DNA from: Sphingopyxis sp.
GTDB lineage: Bacteria > Pseudomonadota > Alphaproteobacteria > Sphingomonadales > Sphingomonadaceae
Length of the DNA stretch: 64,000 nucleotides
Direction: 5' to 3'
Assembly: GCF_016463645.1 (NCBI RefSeq)
Contig: NZ_JAEMQX010000006.1
Span: 25,951 to 89,950, forward strand
Shown here: positions 1 through 8,781 of the stretch, in pieces
How the letters are laid out: every line of letters starts with the position of its first letter
Numbering within the stretch: the stretch's first letter is position 1
Position numbers and translations under genes: made by a program
Notes under the pieces: model-generated
What the model was told of the DNA's origin: nothing
Databases searched by the model: none
The model's input: only the letters and a program-made list of their open reading frames with translations

Positions 1-1
1 C

Positions 2-304
2 GGGCATATGGCCGATCATATCGATCATGTCGCGAAGCTCGTGGGTGTCGACCATGTCGGCATCGGTTCCGACGCCGACCTCAACGGCTACGATGACATG
101 CCACCGCAAGAATATGCCGCGCTCAAGGGCAGTTACAAGGGCAGTTACGCCTTTCGCGACAAGATCGACATCGATGGCTTCGACCATCCGCTCAAGACCT
201 TCGACCTCGTCGAGGAACTCATTCGCCGCGATTATTCGAACGATAACATCCGGGCCGTGCTCGGTGGCAATTTCCGCCGCCTGCTCGCCCAAGTCTGGGG
301 GTAA
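2..304 (+). CDS. Membrane dipeptidase (peptidase M19), C-terminal fragment
   Basis: This is the last 100 codons of a gene that begins before the window; the frame is open to the left edge. The family is zinc-dependent dipeptidases (renal dipeptidase type) that cleave dipeptides, often with a D-residue at the C-terminal side. The conserved stretch GVDHVGIGSDADLNG near the start of the fragment matches the C-terminal metal/substrate-site region of M19, and the end (IRAVLGGNFRRLL) matches the usual GGNFLRV ending. The stop lies 4 bases before the TonB receptor start, so the two are probably co-transcribed. A second, complete M19 gene closes the same operon (6257-7447). Confidence 0.85.
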   Translation, partial: GHMADHIDHVAKLVGVDHVGIGSDADLNGYDDMPPQEYAALKGSYKGSYAFRDKIDIDGFDHPLKTFDLVEELIRRDYSNDNIRAVLGGNFRRLLAQVWG

Positions 305-308
305 GACG

Positions 309-2495
309 ATGAACAAGGGACTTTTTATTGCGGCAAGCGTCGTCGCGGTCGCCGCAGCGACACCGGCCCACGCGCAGGAAGCGGGCGCAATCGAAGCTGC
401 CGGCGAAATCGTCGTGACCGCGCAAAAGCGTGTGCAGAATGTGCAGGACGTGCCGATCTCGATTGCGGTCGTCAGCGGCGAGGAACTGCAGGAGCAGGGC
501 TCGGCATCGCTGGTCGACTATGCGGGCTATGTCCCCGGCATGAACGTCAGCAATGGCGGCACGCCGGGACAGACGACGATCACGCTGCGCGGCGTCGCGC
601 CGCTCAACGCCAGCCAGACCGTCGGCATCTATCTCGACGATGCGCCGGTCGGGTCGAGCGCGCTCTACAACCGCGCCGGGCAATTCACCATCGACCTGAT
701 GCCCTATGACCTCGAACGCATCGAGGTGCTCAAGGGGCCGCAGGGCACCCTCTACGGCGCGAGCTCGATCGGCGGGCTCGTCAAATATGTGACCGTCCAG
801 CCCGACACGCGCGAATTCAAGGTGCGCGCGGGCGTCGAAGGCTTTACGATCAAGAATGCCGGCAGCCTCGGCTGGGGCGGGCAGGTCTATGCCAACGCGC
901 CGATCGTCACCGACACGCTCGCGATTTCGGGCAGCTTCGCGTGGCGCAAGACGCCGGGCTGGGTCGACAGCGTCAACAATGCGACGCTCAAGGACCAGAA
1001 TGATTATGAACAGCGCGGCGGCCGCGCGGCGCTGCTGTGGCAGCCGACGCCCGAACTAAGCGTCAAGCTCGCGGGCATCTGGCAGTCGCTCGATTCCGAT
1101 GGCAACGGTCTTTATGCGGCTGATCTCGACGGCAACCGGCTCGGCAACGGCCATTCGTTCAACAATTATGTCCCCGAATCCTACGACGTCGATCTCGACT
1201 ATTATTCGGCGACGATCGATTATGATTTCGGCGCTGCGACGCTGACTTCGGCGACCACCTACAGCAAGACGCAGAGCCGCCAGTTGCAGGATGCGAGCTA
1301 TGCGTTCGGCGTGCTCTTCCCGTTTCTCACCGATGGTGAGATCCCGCCGGGTATCACACCTTTCTCGCTCGACCTGGGGCTCAAGAAATGGACGCAGGAG
1401 TTGCGGCTCGCCTCGCCGAGCGGCGGTCGCTTCGAATGGATGATCGGCGGCTTTTTCACCGACGAGGAAACGAGCAATTCCCAACTCGTCCGCTCGTTCG
1501 ACATGGACGGCAACGTCATCGACGGCCTCGATCCGCTCGCAATCGTCGGCCTGCCCGCGACCTACAAGGAATATGCGATCTTCGGCAACGCGACCTTCAA
1601 GCTGAGCGAGCAGTTCGAGGTCACCGGCGGCCTGCGCTGGGCGCGCAACGAGCAGACCTTCACGCAGATCAGCGAGGGCGCGATCGTTCCCAGCGCCAAC
1701 GATCCGGGCGAGTCCGCCGAAAGCGTCTGGACCTTCTCGGTCAGCCCGCAGTTCCATATCAATGAAGACGCGATGCTCTATGCGCGCGTCGCGACGGGCT
1801 ATCGACCCGGCGGCCCGAACGTCATCGTTCCCAATGTCCCGCCGAGCGTCGATGCCGACCGCATGACCAATTACGAGGTCGGGCTGAAGGCCGATTTCGC
1901 CGACCGCATGGTGTCGGTCGACGCCGCCTTCTTCTGGATGGACTGGACCGACATTCAGGTCACGCGCGCCTTCGGCGGCGTGTCGGGCGGCGCCAACGGC
2001 GGCAAGGCAACGAGCAAGGGCTTCGAAGGTAGCCTGGCGCTGCGCCCGGCACCGGGCCTGACCATCAGCGCGACCGGCAGCTATACCGATGCGGCGCTCA
2101 GCGAAGACGTGCCCGAGATCAGCGGCGTCGACGGCGACCGCTTGCCCGCGGTACCGAAGTTCAGTGGCGCGCTGCGCGCCGATTACGCGTTCGAACTGGG
2201 CGGCGGCAACAAGGGCAGCTTCGGCGCCGGTATCCGCCACGCGAGCAACCGGCTGTCGCTGGTCGAGAGCGATCCGCTCGTCGCGCGCGCCAAGGCTTAT
2301 ACCTCGGTCGATATCAATGCGTCGGTGACCTTCGACGACCACTGGACGCTACGCGCCTATGCGCGCAATCTCCTCGACAACAAGGGCGAAATGGCGCGGT
2401 CGACGCTGGCCGACGGGCTCAACCAGCCAAGTTTCCTCGCGATCTCGCCGTTGCAGCCGCGCACGATCGGCGTGGCGCTCGACATGGCTTTCTGA
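309..2495 (+). CDS. TonB-dependent outer-membrane receptor
   Basis: This is a 728-residue outer-membrane receptor for energy-coupled uptake. Residues 1-22 are a signal peptide ending AHA. A TonB-box-like EIVVTAQKR follows at about 33-41, then a plug domain with the typical QDVPISIAVVSGEEL opening, and the protein ends in an aromatic residue (DMAF) as beta-barrels do. The ATG at 309 was chosen because it opens the signal peptide; the upstream in-frame extension overlaps the dipeptidase and looks non-coding. It sits between an M19 dipeptidase and a DUF1611 gene, so the likely ligand is a small peptide or amino-acid derivative. The ligand is inference, since TonB receptor substrates cannot be read from sequence. 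Confidence 0.93.
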   Translation: MNKGLFIAASVVAVAAATPAHAQEAGAIEAAGEIVVTAQKRVQNVQDVPISIAVVSGEELQEQGSASLVDYAGYVPGMNVSNGGTPGQTTITLRGVAPLNASQTVGIYLDDAPVGSSALYNRAGQFTIDLMPYDLERIEVLKGPQGTLYGASSIGGLVKYVTVQPDTREFKVRAGVEGFTIKNAGSLGWGGQVYANAPIVTDTLAISGSFAWRKTPGWVDSVNNATLKDQNDYEQRGGRAALLWQPTPELSVKLAGIWQSLDSDGNGLYAADLDGNRLGNGHSFNNYVPESYDVDLDYYSATIDYDFGAATLTSATTYSKTQSRQLQDASYAFGVLFPFLTDGEIPPGITPFSLDLGLKKWTQELRLASPSGGRFEWMIGGFFTDEETSNSQLVRSFDMDGNVIDGLDPLAIVGLPATYKEYAIFGNATFKLSEQFEVTGGLRWARNEQTFTQISEGAIVPSANDPGESAESVWTFSVSPQFHINEDAMLYARVATGYRPGGPNVIVPNVPPSVDADRMTNYEVGLKADFADRMVSVDAAFFWMDWTDIQVTRAFGGVSGGANGGKATSKGFEGSLALRPAPGLTISATGSYTDAALSEDVPEISGVDGDRLPAVPKFSGALRADYAFELGGGNKGSFGAGIRHASNRLSLVESDPLVARAKAYTSVDINASVTFDDHWTLRAYARNLLDNKGEMARSTLADGLNQPSFLAISPLQPRTIGVALDMAF

Positions 2496-2515
2496 GCGAA
2501 TTGGAGTTGGACAAG

Positions 2516-3556
2516 ATGAACGCGCCCACCGGCAGACTGGCCGAAAGCCTGACCCTGCCGCAACCCTATCTGCTGTTCCTCGGCGACACGACCGAGGCGG
2601 GCTATGCCAAGACCGCCTTTGGCTTGGCTGACTGGGCCGCCGACCGCTGTGTCGGCGAGTACGGGATCGGTGCCTGCTCGGTCAGCGCCGGCCTGCCGCG
2701 GCTGTCGCCCGCCGAGGCGCGCGGGGCGGGGGCACGGTCGCTGGTGATCGGCGTCGCAAACCAGGGCGGCGTCATCGGCGACGCGTGGGTCGCCGTGCTC
2801 GTCGAGGCGATGGAGGCCGGGCTCGACATCGTCAGCGGCCTCCACACCCGGCTGACGAGCATCCCCGCGCTCGTCGAGGCGGCGCGGCGCACCGGTCAAC
2901 GGTTGATCGACGTCCGAACACCGCCCCCATCGATCCCGATCGCCAACGGCCGCAAGCGGAGCGGCAAAAGGTTGCTGACGGTCGGCACCGATTGTGCGCT
3001 CGGCAAGAAATACACCGCGCTTGCGCTGCACCGCGCCTTTGTCGCGCGCGGGATCGACGCTGATTTTCGCGCGACCGGCCAGACCGGCATCATGATCGCG
3101 GGCGGCGGGATACCGATGGATGCCGTCGTATCGGATTTCGAGGCTGGGGCGGCGGAAATATTGAGCCCGGACGCGCCCGGCAATCACTGGGATCTGATCG
3201 AGGGGCAGGGGTCGATCTTCAACCCCGCCTATGCGGCGGTCTCGCTGGGGCTGTTGCACGGCAGCCAGCCCGACGTGTTCGTCGTCTGCCACGATCCGGC
3301 GCGCAAGGTGATCCTCGGCATGGAAAGCTTCGCGCTGCCCGGCATCGAGGAGGTGATCGACCTGACGATCCGCCTCGGCAGCCGCACCAATCCGGCGATC
3401 CGCTGCGGCGGGGTGAGCCTCAACACCTCGGCCTATGACGCTGCCGCCGCCGAGGCGCTGATGGCGGCCGAACAGCAGCGGCTAGGACTGCCGGTCGCCG
3501 ATCCGATCCGCGGCGGCGCATCGTTCGACGCGCTCGTGGACAATATTCTCGCATGA
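2516..3556 (+). CDS. DUF1611 family protein, DgcN-like (putative D-glutamate N-acetyltransferase)
   Basis: The protein has 346 residues and the two-part DUF1611 layout: an N-terminal Rossmann-like part and a C-terminal P-loop-like part with GTDCALGKK at about 157-165. From memory, characterised members (DgcN) act on D-glutamate with an enolase-superfamily partner (DgcA), and relatives sit beside dipeptide epimerases. No epimerase is visible here, but the operon continues off the left edge. The ATG at 2516 is preferred to the in-frame TTG at 2501 because GGAG lies 9 bases before it. It overlaps the next gene by 4 bases (ATGA). The family is confident; the exact reaction is inference from family and neighbours. 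Confidence 0.8.
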   Translation: MNAPTGRLAESLTLPQPYLLFLGDTTEAGYAKTAFGLADWAADRCVGEYGIGACSVSAGLPRLSPAEARGAGARSLVIGVANQGGVIGDAWVAVLVEAMEAGLDIVSGLHTRLTSIPALVEAARRTGQRLIDVRTPPPSIPIANGRKRSGKRLLTVGTDCALGKKYTALALHRAFVARGIDADFRATGQTGIMIAGGGIPMDAVVSDFEAGAAEILSPDAPGNHWDLIEGQGSIFNPAYAAVSLGLLHGSQPDVFVVCHDPARKVILGMESFALPGIEEVIDLTIRLGSRTNPAIRCGGVSLNTSAYDAAAAEALMAAEQQRLGLPVADPIRGGASFDALVDNILA

Positions 3557-4692
3557 GTGTGGGCGAGACGGGTGGCAGGTCGAGCTGGTTTCAGCGCTTC
3601 CTGCTGCCCGGCTTTGCACTGAAGGCCGTGATCATCGGCGGCGGCTATGCCACGGGGCGCGAATTGGCCGAATATTTCGTGCCGTCGGGGCCATGGGGCG
3701 GACTTTCCGCGATGCTGCTCGCGACGCTGGTCTGGAGCGTGGTCGCGGCGCTGACCTTCGCGCTGGCACGCAAGCTGGGCGCCTATGATTATCGCGCCTT
3801 TTTCAAAGGGCTTCTCGGCCCCGCCTGGGTCGCGTTCGAGGCTGCATATCTGATCTTCGTCGTCCTGATCCTCGCGGTGTTCGGCGCCGCGGCGGGCGCG
3901 ATCGGCGCCGCGACCTTCGGCTGGCCCGAGCTTGCGGGGACGGCGCTGCTCGCGGTGTCGATCGTCGCGGTGACTGCGTGGGGCACCGGCGTCGTCGAGC
4001 AGATGTTCAAATATGTCTCTATCCTGCTCTACACCGTCTATGGCCTGTTTCTGGTCCTTGCGCTCGCCAGCTTCGGCGGACTGATCGGGCAGGGGTTCGC
4101 CAATGCCCCGCCGCCGTCGGGCAACTGGATGGCGGGCGGGCTGACCTATGCGACGTACAATATCGTCGGCGCGGTGGTGATCCTGCCCGTGCTGCGCCAT
4201 CTGACCAGCCAGCGCGACGCGGTTGTCGCGGGGCTGATCGCCGGGCCGCTGTCGATGCTGCCCGCGATCCTCTTTTTCGTCGCGATGATGGCCTTCTATC
4301 CCGCGATCGGCGCCGAGACGCTGCCATCCGATTTCCTGCTGCGCCAGATGACCGTGCCCGGATTTCATGTGCTGTTTCAGGTGATGATCTTCGCCGCCCT
4401 GCTCGAAAGCGGCGCGGGCGCGGTGCACGCGATCAACGAGCGCATTTCGGGTGCTGTCGAGGGCCGCGGGCGGCCGCCGCTGACGGCCGGCGCGCGCGCG
4501 ATCATCGGTGCGGTGATCCTGACCGGTTGCATGTTCGTCGCGGGCGAGGTCGGCCTCGTCGACCTGATCGCCAGCGGATACCGCTTCCTCGCGTGGCTGT
4601 TCCTCGCCGTTTTCGTCCTGCCGCTCGTCACCATCGGCATCTGGCGCCTGCTGCGCCCGTCGACCGCTCCCCATATGGAGGCCCTGCCATGA
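3553..4692 (+). CDS. YkvI-like inner-membrane permease (COG3949 type)
   Basis: This is a 379-residue integral membrane protein with about ten hydrophobic segments and no signal peptide. The N-terminal GGGYATGRELAEYF motif (about residues 30-43) is characteristic of the YkvI family, distant relatives of amino-acid permeases. It probably carries the amino acid or dipeptide released by this operon across the inner membrane; the substrate is not known. The start overlaps the stop of the DUF1611 gene (ATGA at 3553-3556), and its own stop overlaps the next gene in the same way (4689-4692), so translation is probably coupled. Confidence 0.78.
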   Translation: MSVGETGGRSSWFQRFLLPGFALKAVIIGGGYATGRELAEYFVPSGPWGGLSAMLLATLVWSVVAALTFALARKLGAYDYRAFFKGLLGPAWVAFEAAYLIFVVLILAVFGAAAGAIGAATFGWPELAGTALLAVSIVAVTAWGTGVVEQMFKYVSILLYTVYGLFLVLALASFGGLIGQGFANAPPPSGNWMAGGLTYATYNIVGAVVILPVLRHLTSQRDAVVAGLIAGPLSMLPAILFFVAMMAFYPAIGAETLPSDFLLRQMTVPGFHVLFQVMIFAALLESGAGAVHAINERISGAVEGRGRPPLTAGARAIIGAVILTGCMFVAGEVGLVDLIASGYRFLAWLFLAVFVLPLVTIGIWRLLRPSTAPHMEALP

Positions 4693-6260
4693 AACGCCTG
4701 CTTGCCCTGTCGCTGATGCTGTCAGTCGCCGTGCCCGCATGGGCCGAACCGCCCGCCGACATCGGCGAAAGCGTCGAGGCGCTGCGCAAGAAGGTCGGCG
4801 CGGCGGGCGTGTCGATCGCGATCGTCGAGGACGGCAAGACGACGCTGTCGCGCGGCTGGGGCGTGCGCAAGATCGGGGAGAGCGCATCGGTCGACGCGCA
4901 GACGATCTTCCAGACCGGCTCGACCGGCAAGGCGATGACCGCCGCCGCGCTCGCGATCCTCGTCGACGAGGGCCGCATCGCGTGGGACGATCCGGTGATC
5001 AAGCATATGCCGTGGTTCCGCATGTACGACGCATGGGTGACGCGCGAGATCACGATCCGCGATCTGCTCGTGCACCGCAGCGGGCTCGGGCTCGGGCAGG
5101 GTGACCTGATGTTCGTGCCGCGCACCCACCTGACGCGCAAGCAGACGGTCGAGCGCGTCGCTTACCTGAAGCCGCAGACGAGCTTTCGTTCGGCCTATGC
5201 CTATGACAATATCCTCTATGCTGTCGCCGGCCAGCTGATCGAGGAAGTCACCGGCCAGACGTGGGAGGATTTCATCCGTTCGCGCGTGCTGCGCGCGGGG
5301 GGCATGAAGAATGCGACGAGCGACAGCGAGGATCGCTTCCGTATCCCCAACCGCAGCTGGCCGCATGCGCGCCTGTCGGGACCGCTGCGCGGCCTTGGTC
5401 CGCAGGAAGCGCTTGATGAACGCGACGAACTCGGCCGCAACGGCGCGCCGGCGGGCGGTCTTGCTCTCAGCGCCGACGACATGGCGGCATGGCTCAAGAT
5501 TCAGCTTGCGCACGGCGCGCTGCCGGACGGGAAGCGGCTGTTCAGCGAGCAGCAGGCCGCCGAAATGTGGGCTCCGGTCACCCCGATGCCGATCACGCCG
5601 CTGCCCGACGCGCTCAAGCCCGCGCAGCCGACGCAACAGGCCTATGCGCTCGGGTGGCAGGTGCAGGATTATCGCGGCCACCGCATCATCCAGCACGGCG
5701 GCGGCGTCTTCGGCTCGATCACGCGCGTCGTCATGATCCCCGACAAGAATGTCGGCTTCGCGATCATGATGAACAGCGAGGACAGCGGGATGCTCCTCGG
5801 CCTCACCTATGATCTGCTCGACCATTATCTCGATCAGCCCGACTATGGCTGGATCGCGAAATGGGAGGACTGGTATCAGTCGCGGCTCGCGGGCGGAGTC
5901 GAGTTTCTGAAGCAGTCCGGGGCGTCGCCGGCGAAGTCGGGGCCGTCGCTCGCGCTCGCGGGCTATGCCGGCCGCTACCGCGATCCCTGGTATGGCGACA
6001 TCGTCGTCGGATCGGGCGCGAAAGGCCTGACGATCGACTTCACCTCGACGCCGCGGATGGCGGGACGACTCAAGCATTGGCAATATGACAGCTTCGTTAC
6101 CGAGTTCGACGATCCGGCGATCGAGCCCGCCTATGTGACCTTCGCGCTCGATGCCGAGGGCAAGGTGGCGGGCGTGACGATGAAGGCGGTGAGCAAGATC
6201 GCCGACTTCAGCTGGGATTATCACGATCTCGACCTGAAGCCGGTGGAGGACAAGAAGTGA
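4689..6260 (+). CDS. Beta-lactamase-fold serine hydrolase (class C/DD-peptidase-like), secreted
   Basis: This 523-residue protein has a signal peptide (1-19, ending AWA). The serine-hydrolase triad motifs are visible: S78-T-G-K81 (SxxK), Y172-D-N174 (YxN) and H336-G-G. A C-terminal extension of about 100 residues resembles DUF3471, seen in penicillin-binding-like esterases and D-aminopeptidases. Its place between a permease and an M19 dipeptidase argues for a periplasmic peptidase or D-aminopeptidase acting on imported peptides, not antibiotic resistance. It could also be an esterase. It overlaps both neighbours by 4 bases or fewer. Confidence 0.85.
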   Translation: MKRLLALSLMLSVAVPAWAEPPADIGESVEALRKKVGAAGVSIAIVEDGKTTLSRGWGVRKIGESASVDAQTIFQTGSTGKAMTAAALAILVDEGRIAWDDPVIKHMPWFRMYDAWVTREITIRDLLVHRSGLGLGQGDLMFVPRTHLTRKQTVERVAYLKPQTSFRSAYAYDNILYAVAGQLIEEVTGQTWEDFIRSRVLRAGGMKNATSDSEDRFRIPNRSWPHARLSGPLRGLGPQEALDERDELGRNGAPAGGLALSADDMAAWLKIQLAHGALPDGKRLFSEQQAAEMWAPVTPMPITPLPDALKPAQPTQQAYALGWQVQDYRGHRIIQHGGGVFGSITRVVMIPDKNVGFAIMMNSEDSGMLLGLTYDLLDHYLDQPDYGWIAKWEDWYQSRLAGGVEFLKQSGASPAKSGPSLALAGYAGRYRDPWYGDIVVGSGAKGLTIDFTSTPRMAGRLKHWQYDSFVTEFDDPAIEPAYVTFALDAEGKVAGVTMKAVSKIADFSWDYHDLDLKPVEDKK

Positions 6261-7447
6261 AGCGTCTTGCGACCCTGTTGGCGGCAACGGCCCTGTCGGC
6301 CTGCTCGGCCGCCGAGGACAAGCCGAAGGCACCCGAGGCCCCGCCGCACAGCCGGATGCTCGTGCTCGACACCCATCTCGACACGCCGCTGCATTTCGAG
6401 CGCGCGGGCTGGAGCTTTGCCGACCGCCACGGCCAGGCCAACGACATGGCGCAGCTCGATATCCCGCGAATGAAGGACGGCAATCTCGATGGCGGTTTCT
6501 TCGCCATCTATACCGAACAGGGGCCGCTGACGCCGAAAGGCTATGCCGATGCGCTGGCCTTTGCGCGGGGGCGGTCGGAGCTGATCGACAAGACCATCGC
6601 CGCCAATTCGGCCACGATCGCCCCGGCGCTGACCTCGGCTGACGCGCTGCGGCTGAACAGGGAAGGCAAGCTCATCGCCTTCAAGTCGATGGAGAACAGC
6701 TATCCGCTCGGCGAGGACCTGTCGCTGCTCAAGGAATTCCACGACAAGGGGCTGCGTCTTGCCGGGCCGGTGCATTCGAAGGACAACCAGTTCGCCGACA
6801 GCGCGACGGGCGAGGGGCGCTGGAAAGGGCTGAGCCCGCTCGGCAAGCAATGGGTCGCCGAAATGAACCGCCTCGGCATCGTGATCGATGCGAGCCATTC
6901 GTCCGACGCCGCGTTCGACCAGATTCTCGCGCTGTCGAAATATCCGATCCTGCTCTCGCACTCGAGCCTGCGCTCGGCCTATGATCATCCCCGCAATCTC
7001 GACGAAGGGCGGCTGAAAGCTCTCGCGGCAAAGGGCGGGGCGATGTGTATCTCGACGATCTTCATGTCGGAGATGAATATGTCTCCCGCGCGGGGCGCGC
7101 TGTTCGGCAAATATGAGCGGATCGGCACATTGTCGTCCGCCGAGCAAGCCGACCTCAACCGCCAGTGGCGCGAACTCGACAAGACGGAAAAGCTGTGGGC
7201 GGCCGATTTCGACGATTATATGAATATGGTGCTGCGCGCGATCGAGGTCGGCGGCGTCGATCATATCTGCTTCGGTGCCGACTGGGACGGCGGCGGCGGC
7301 CTGCCGGGCTTCGAGGATATCTCGGCGCTGCCCAAGGTCACCGAGCGGCTGAAGGCCGCCGGTTATTCGGATGCCGATATCGAGAAGATGTGGAGCGGCA
7401 ATATCCTGCGTGTGCTCGCGGCGCAGGGAAAGCCGGCGGCGCGTTAG
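6257..7447 (+). CDS. Membrane dipeptidase (peptidase M19), lipoprotein
   Basis: This is a complete 396-residue M19 zinc dipeptidase. The start is GTG at 6257, overlapping the previous TGA, with GGAGGA 6 bases upstream. The leader ends LSAC (cysteine 16), a lipobox, so the enzyme is probably a periplasmic lipoprotein. The first metal motif reads DTHLDTP instead of the usual DGHNDLP. Later motifs include VIDASHSS and LLSHSSLRS for the bridging and histidine ligands, and GVDHICFGADWDG near the end. It probably splits L,D- or D-dipeptides and would work with the hydrolase upstream. The stop overlaps the convergent regulator gene by 3 bases. Confidence 0.9.
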   Translation: MKRLATLLAATALSACSAAEDKPKAPEAPPHSRMLVLDTHLDTPLHFERAGWSFADRHGQANDMAQLDIPRMKDGNLDGGFFAIYTEQGPLTPKGYADALAFARGRSELIDKTIAANSATIAPALTSADALRLNREGKLIAFKSMENSYPLGEDLSLLKEFHDKGLRLAGPVHSKDNQFADSATGEGRWKGLSPLGKQWVAEMNRLGIVIDASHSSDAAFDQILALSKYPILLSHSSLRSAYDHPRNLDEGRLKALAAKGGAMCISTIFMSEMNMSPARGALFGKYERIGTLSSAEQADLNRQWRELDKTEKLWAADFDDYMNMVLRAIEVGGVDHICFGADWDGGGGLPGFEDISALPKVTERLKAAGYSDADIEKMWSGNILRVLAAQGKPAAR

Positions 7448-8781
7448 GCGCGGAAGCTTTTGGGGTCGATCCCGAGCTTCTGCATCTTGTCGTAGAGCGT
7501 CTTTCTCGGGAGCCCCAGCCGCGCCATCGTTTCGGCGATATTGCCGCGCGTCTGCGCCATCGTGTCGTGGATGATCGTCGCCTCGAACCGGCGCACGCGT
7601 TCGGCGAGCGGCGCGTCGGCCGGCATCGCCGACAGGCCGGGATCCGAGGGCAGGTCGAGCACGACGCTATAGGCGAAATTCTTGAGCTCGCGGACATTGC
7701 CGGGCCAGTCGTGCTCTACGAGGTGGCGGCGGATGCCGTCGTCGATCCGGAAGTCCGTCACCCCCATCTTCGCCGCGGCTTCGTCGAGGAAGAAGGCGAA
7801 GGTCTGCGGAATGTCCGATCGCCGTTCGCGCAGTGGCGGAATGCGAAGCTTCACGACGTGCAGGCGATAATAGAGGTCTTCGCGGAACGCACCGCTTCGC
7901 ACGGCATCCATCAGGTCGGTCTTGGTCGCCGCGACGACGCGAAGGTCGACGGGCTCGGGCGTGCTGGCGCCGATCGGTTGCACCTCGCGCTCCTCGATCA
8001 CGCGCAGCAGCTTCGCCTGCACCGCCGGGTGCATCGTGTCGATCTCGTCGAGGAACAGTGTCCCGCGATGCGCAGCGCGGACGCGCCCCGCCTGACCGAG
8101 CTTGCCGGTCGTCCGGTCGATGAGGTCGCTGCCGAACAGTTCGGCTTCGGCCAGTTCCTGCGGCAGCGCCGCGCAATTGACCGCGACGAGCGAAGCGGCG
8201 CTGCGCCGGCTCTGGCGGTGGAGCATATGCGCAACGAGTTCCTTGCCGGTTCCGGTCTCGCCCTCGATCAGCACGTCGATATCGGCCTGTGCGAGTTGCG
8301 CGATCGTGTCGCGGAGCCGGACCATCGCGGCGCTTTCGCCGATCAGCGGGCTGTCGATCGCCGCCGCCGCCGCGGTCAGCCGGCGGTTGTCGAGGATCAG
8401 CGCGCGATGCGCGAGCGCGCGGCGCGCGATGCCGACGAGATGGTCCGCCGCAAAGGGTTTGGCGAGGAAGTCGAAAGCGCCGTCGTGCAGCGCGCGTACC
8501 GCCATCGCGACATCGGCATGGCCGGTAATCAGGATGACGGGGATATCGGGATCGATCGCATGGGTCGCCGCGCGTAGTTCGAGCCCGTCCATTCCCGGCA
8601 TCCGGATGTCGGTGACGATGATTCCCGGGAAATCCCTGTCGATGCGGGGCAAGACGCTCCGCGCATCGGGAAAGGCCTCGATGGCGAGCCCCGCGAGGTC
8701 GAGCGTCTGGGCGTTCGCGGCGCGCAACGCCGCATCGTCGTCGACGAAGAAAATCGTCTGTTCGTCGGTGAAGAAGCTCAT
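7444..8781 (-). CDS. NtrC/DctD-family response regulator lacking the GAFTGA motif
   Basis: This 445-residue protein has a receiver domain (phospho-acceptor D58 in VTDIRMPG), an AAA+ domain (Walker A GETGTGK at 174-180, Walker B TLFLDEID at 241-248) and a C-terminal Fis-type helix-turn-helix (about 405-440). Architecture and partner match DctD. The loop that normally reads GAFTGA and touches sigma-54 is IDRTTG at 221-226 (bases 8104-8121), with unchanged spacing. Family knowledge says regulators without GAFTGA (for example HupR, Rhodobacter NtrC) act on sigma-70 promoters or as repressors. The gene overlaps the kinase gene by 4 bases (ATGA) and probably controls dctA and the downstream receptor. 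Confidence 0.9.
   Translation of the reverse strand: MSFFTDEQTIFFVDDDAALRAANAQTLDLAGLAIEAFPDARSVLPRIDRDFPGIIVTDIRMPGMDGLELRAATHAIDPDIPVILITGHADVAMAVRALHDGAFDFLAKPFAADHLVGIARRALAHRALILDNRRLTAAAAAIDSPLIGESAAMVRLRDTIAQLAQADIDVLIEGETGTGKELVAHMLHRQSRRSAASLVAVNCAALPQELAEAELFGSDLIDRTTGKLGQAGRVRAAHRGTLFLDEIDTMHPAVQAKLLRVIEEREVQPIGASTPEPVDLRVVAATKTDLMDAVRSGAFREDLYYRLHVVKLRIPPLRERRSDIPQTFAFFLDEAAAKMGVTDFRIDDGIRRHLVEHDWPGNVRELKNFAYSVVLDLPSDPGLSAMPADAPLAERVRRFEATIIHDTMAQTRGNIAETMARLGLPRKTLYDKMQKLGIDPKSFRA

Noticed and set aside
4689..6260. Antibiotic-resistance beta-lactamase
   Set aside because: The SxxK, YxN and HGG motifs only show the fold. The DUF3471-like tail and the dipeptidase operon point to a peptidase or esterase.
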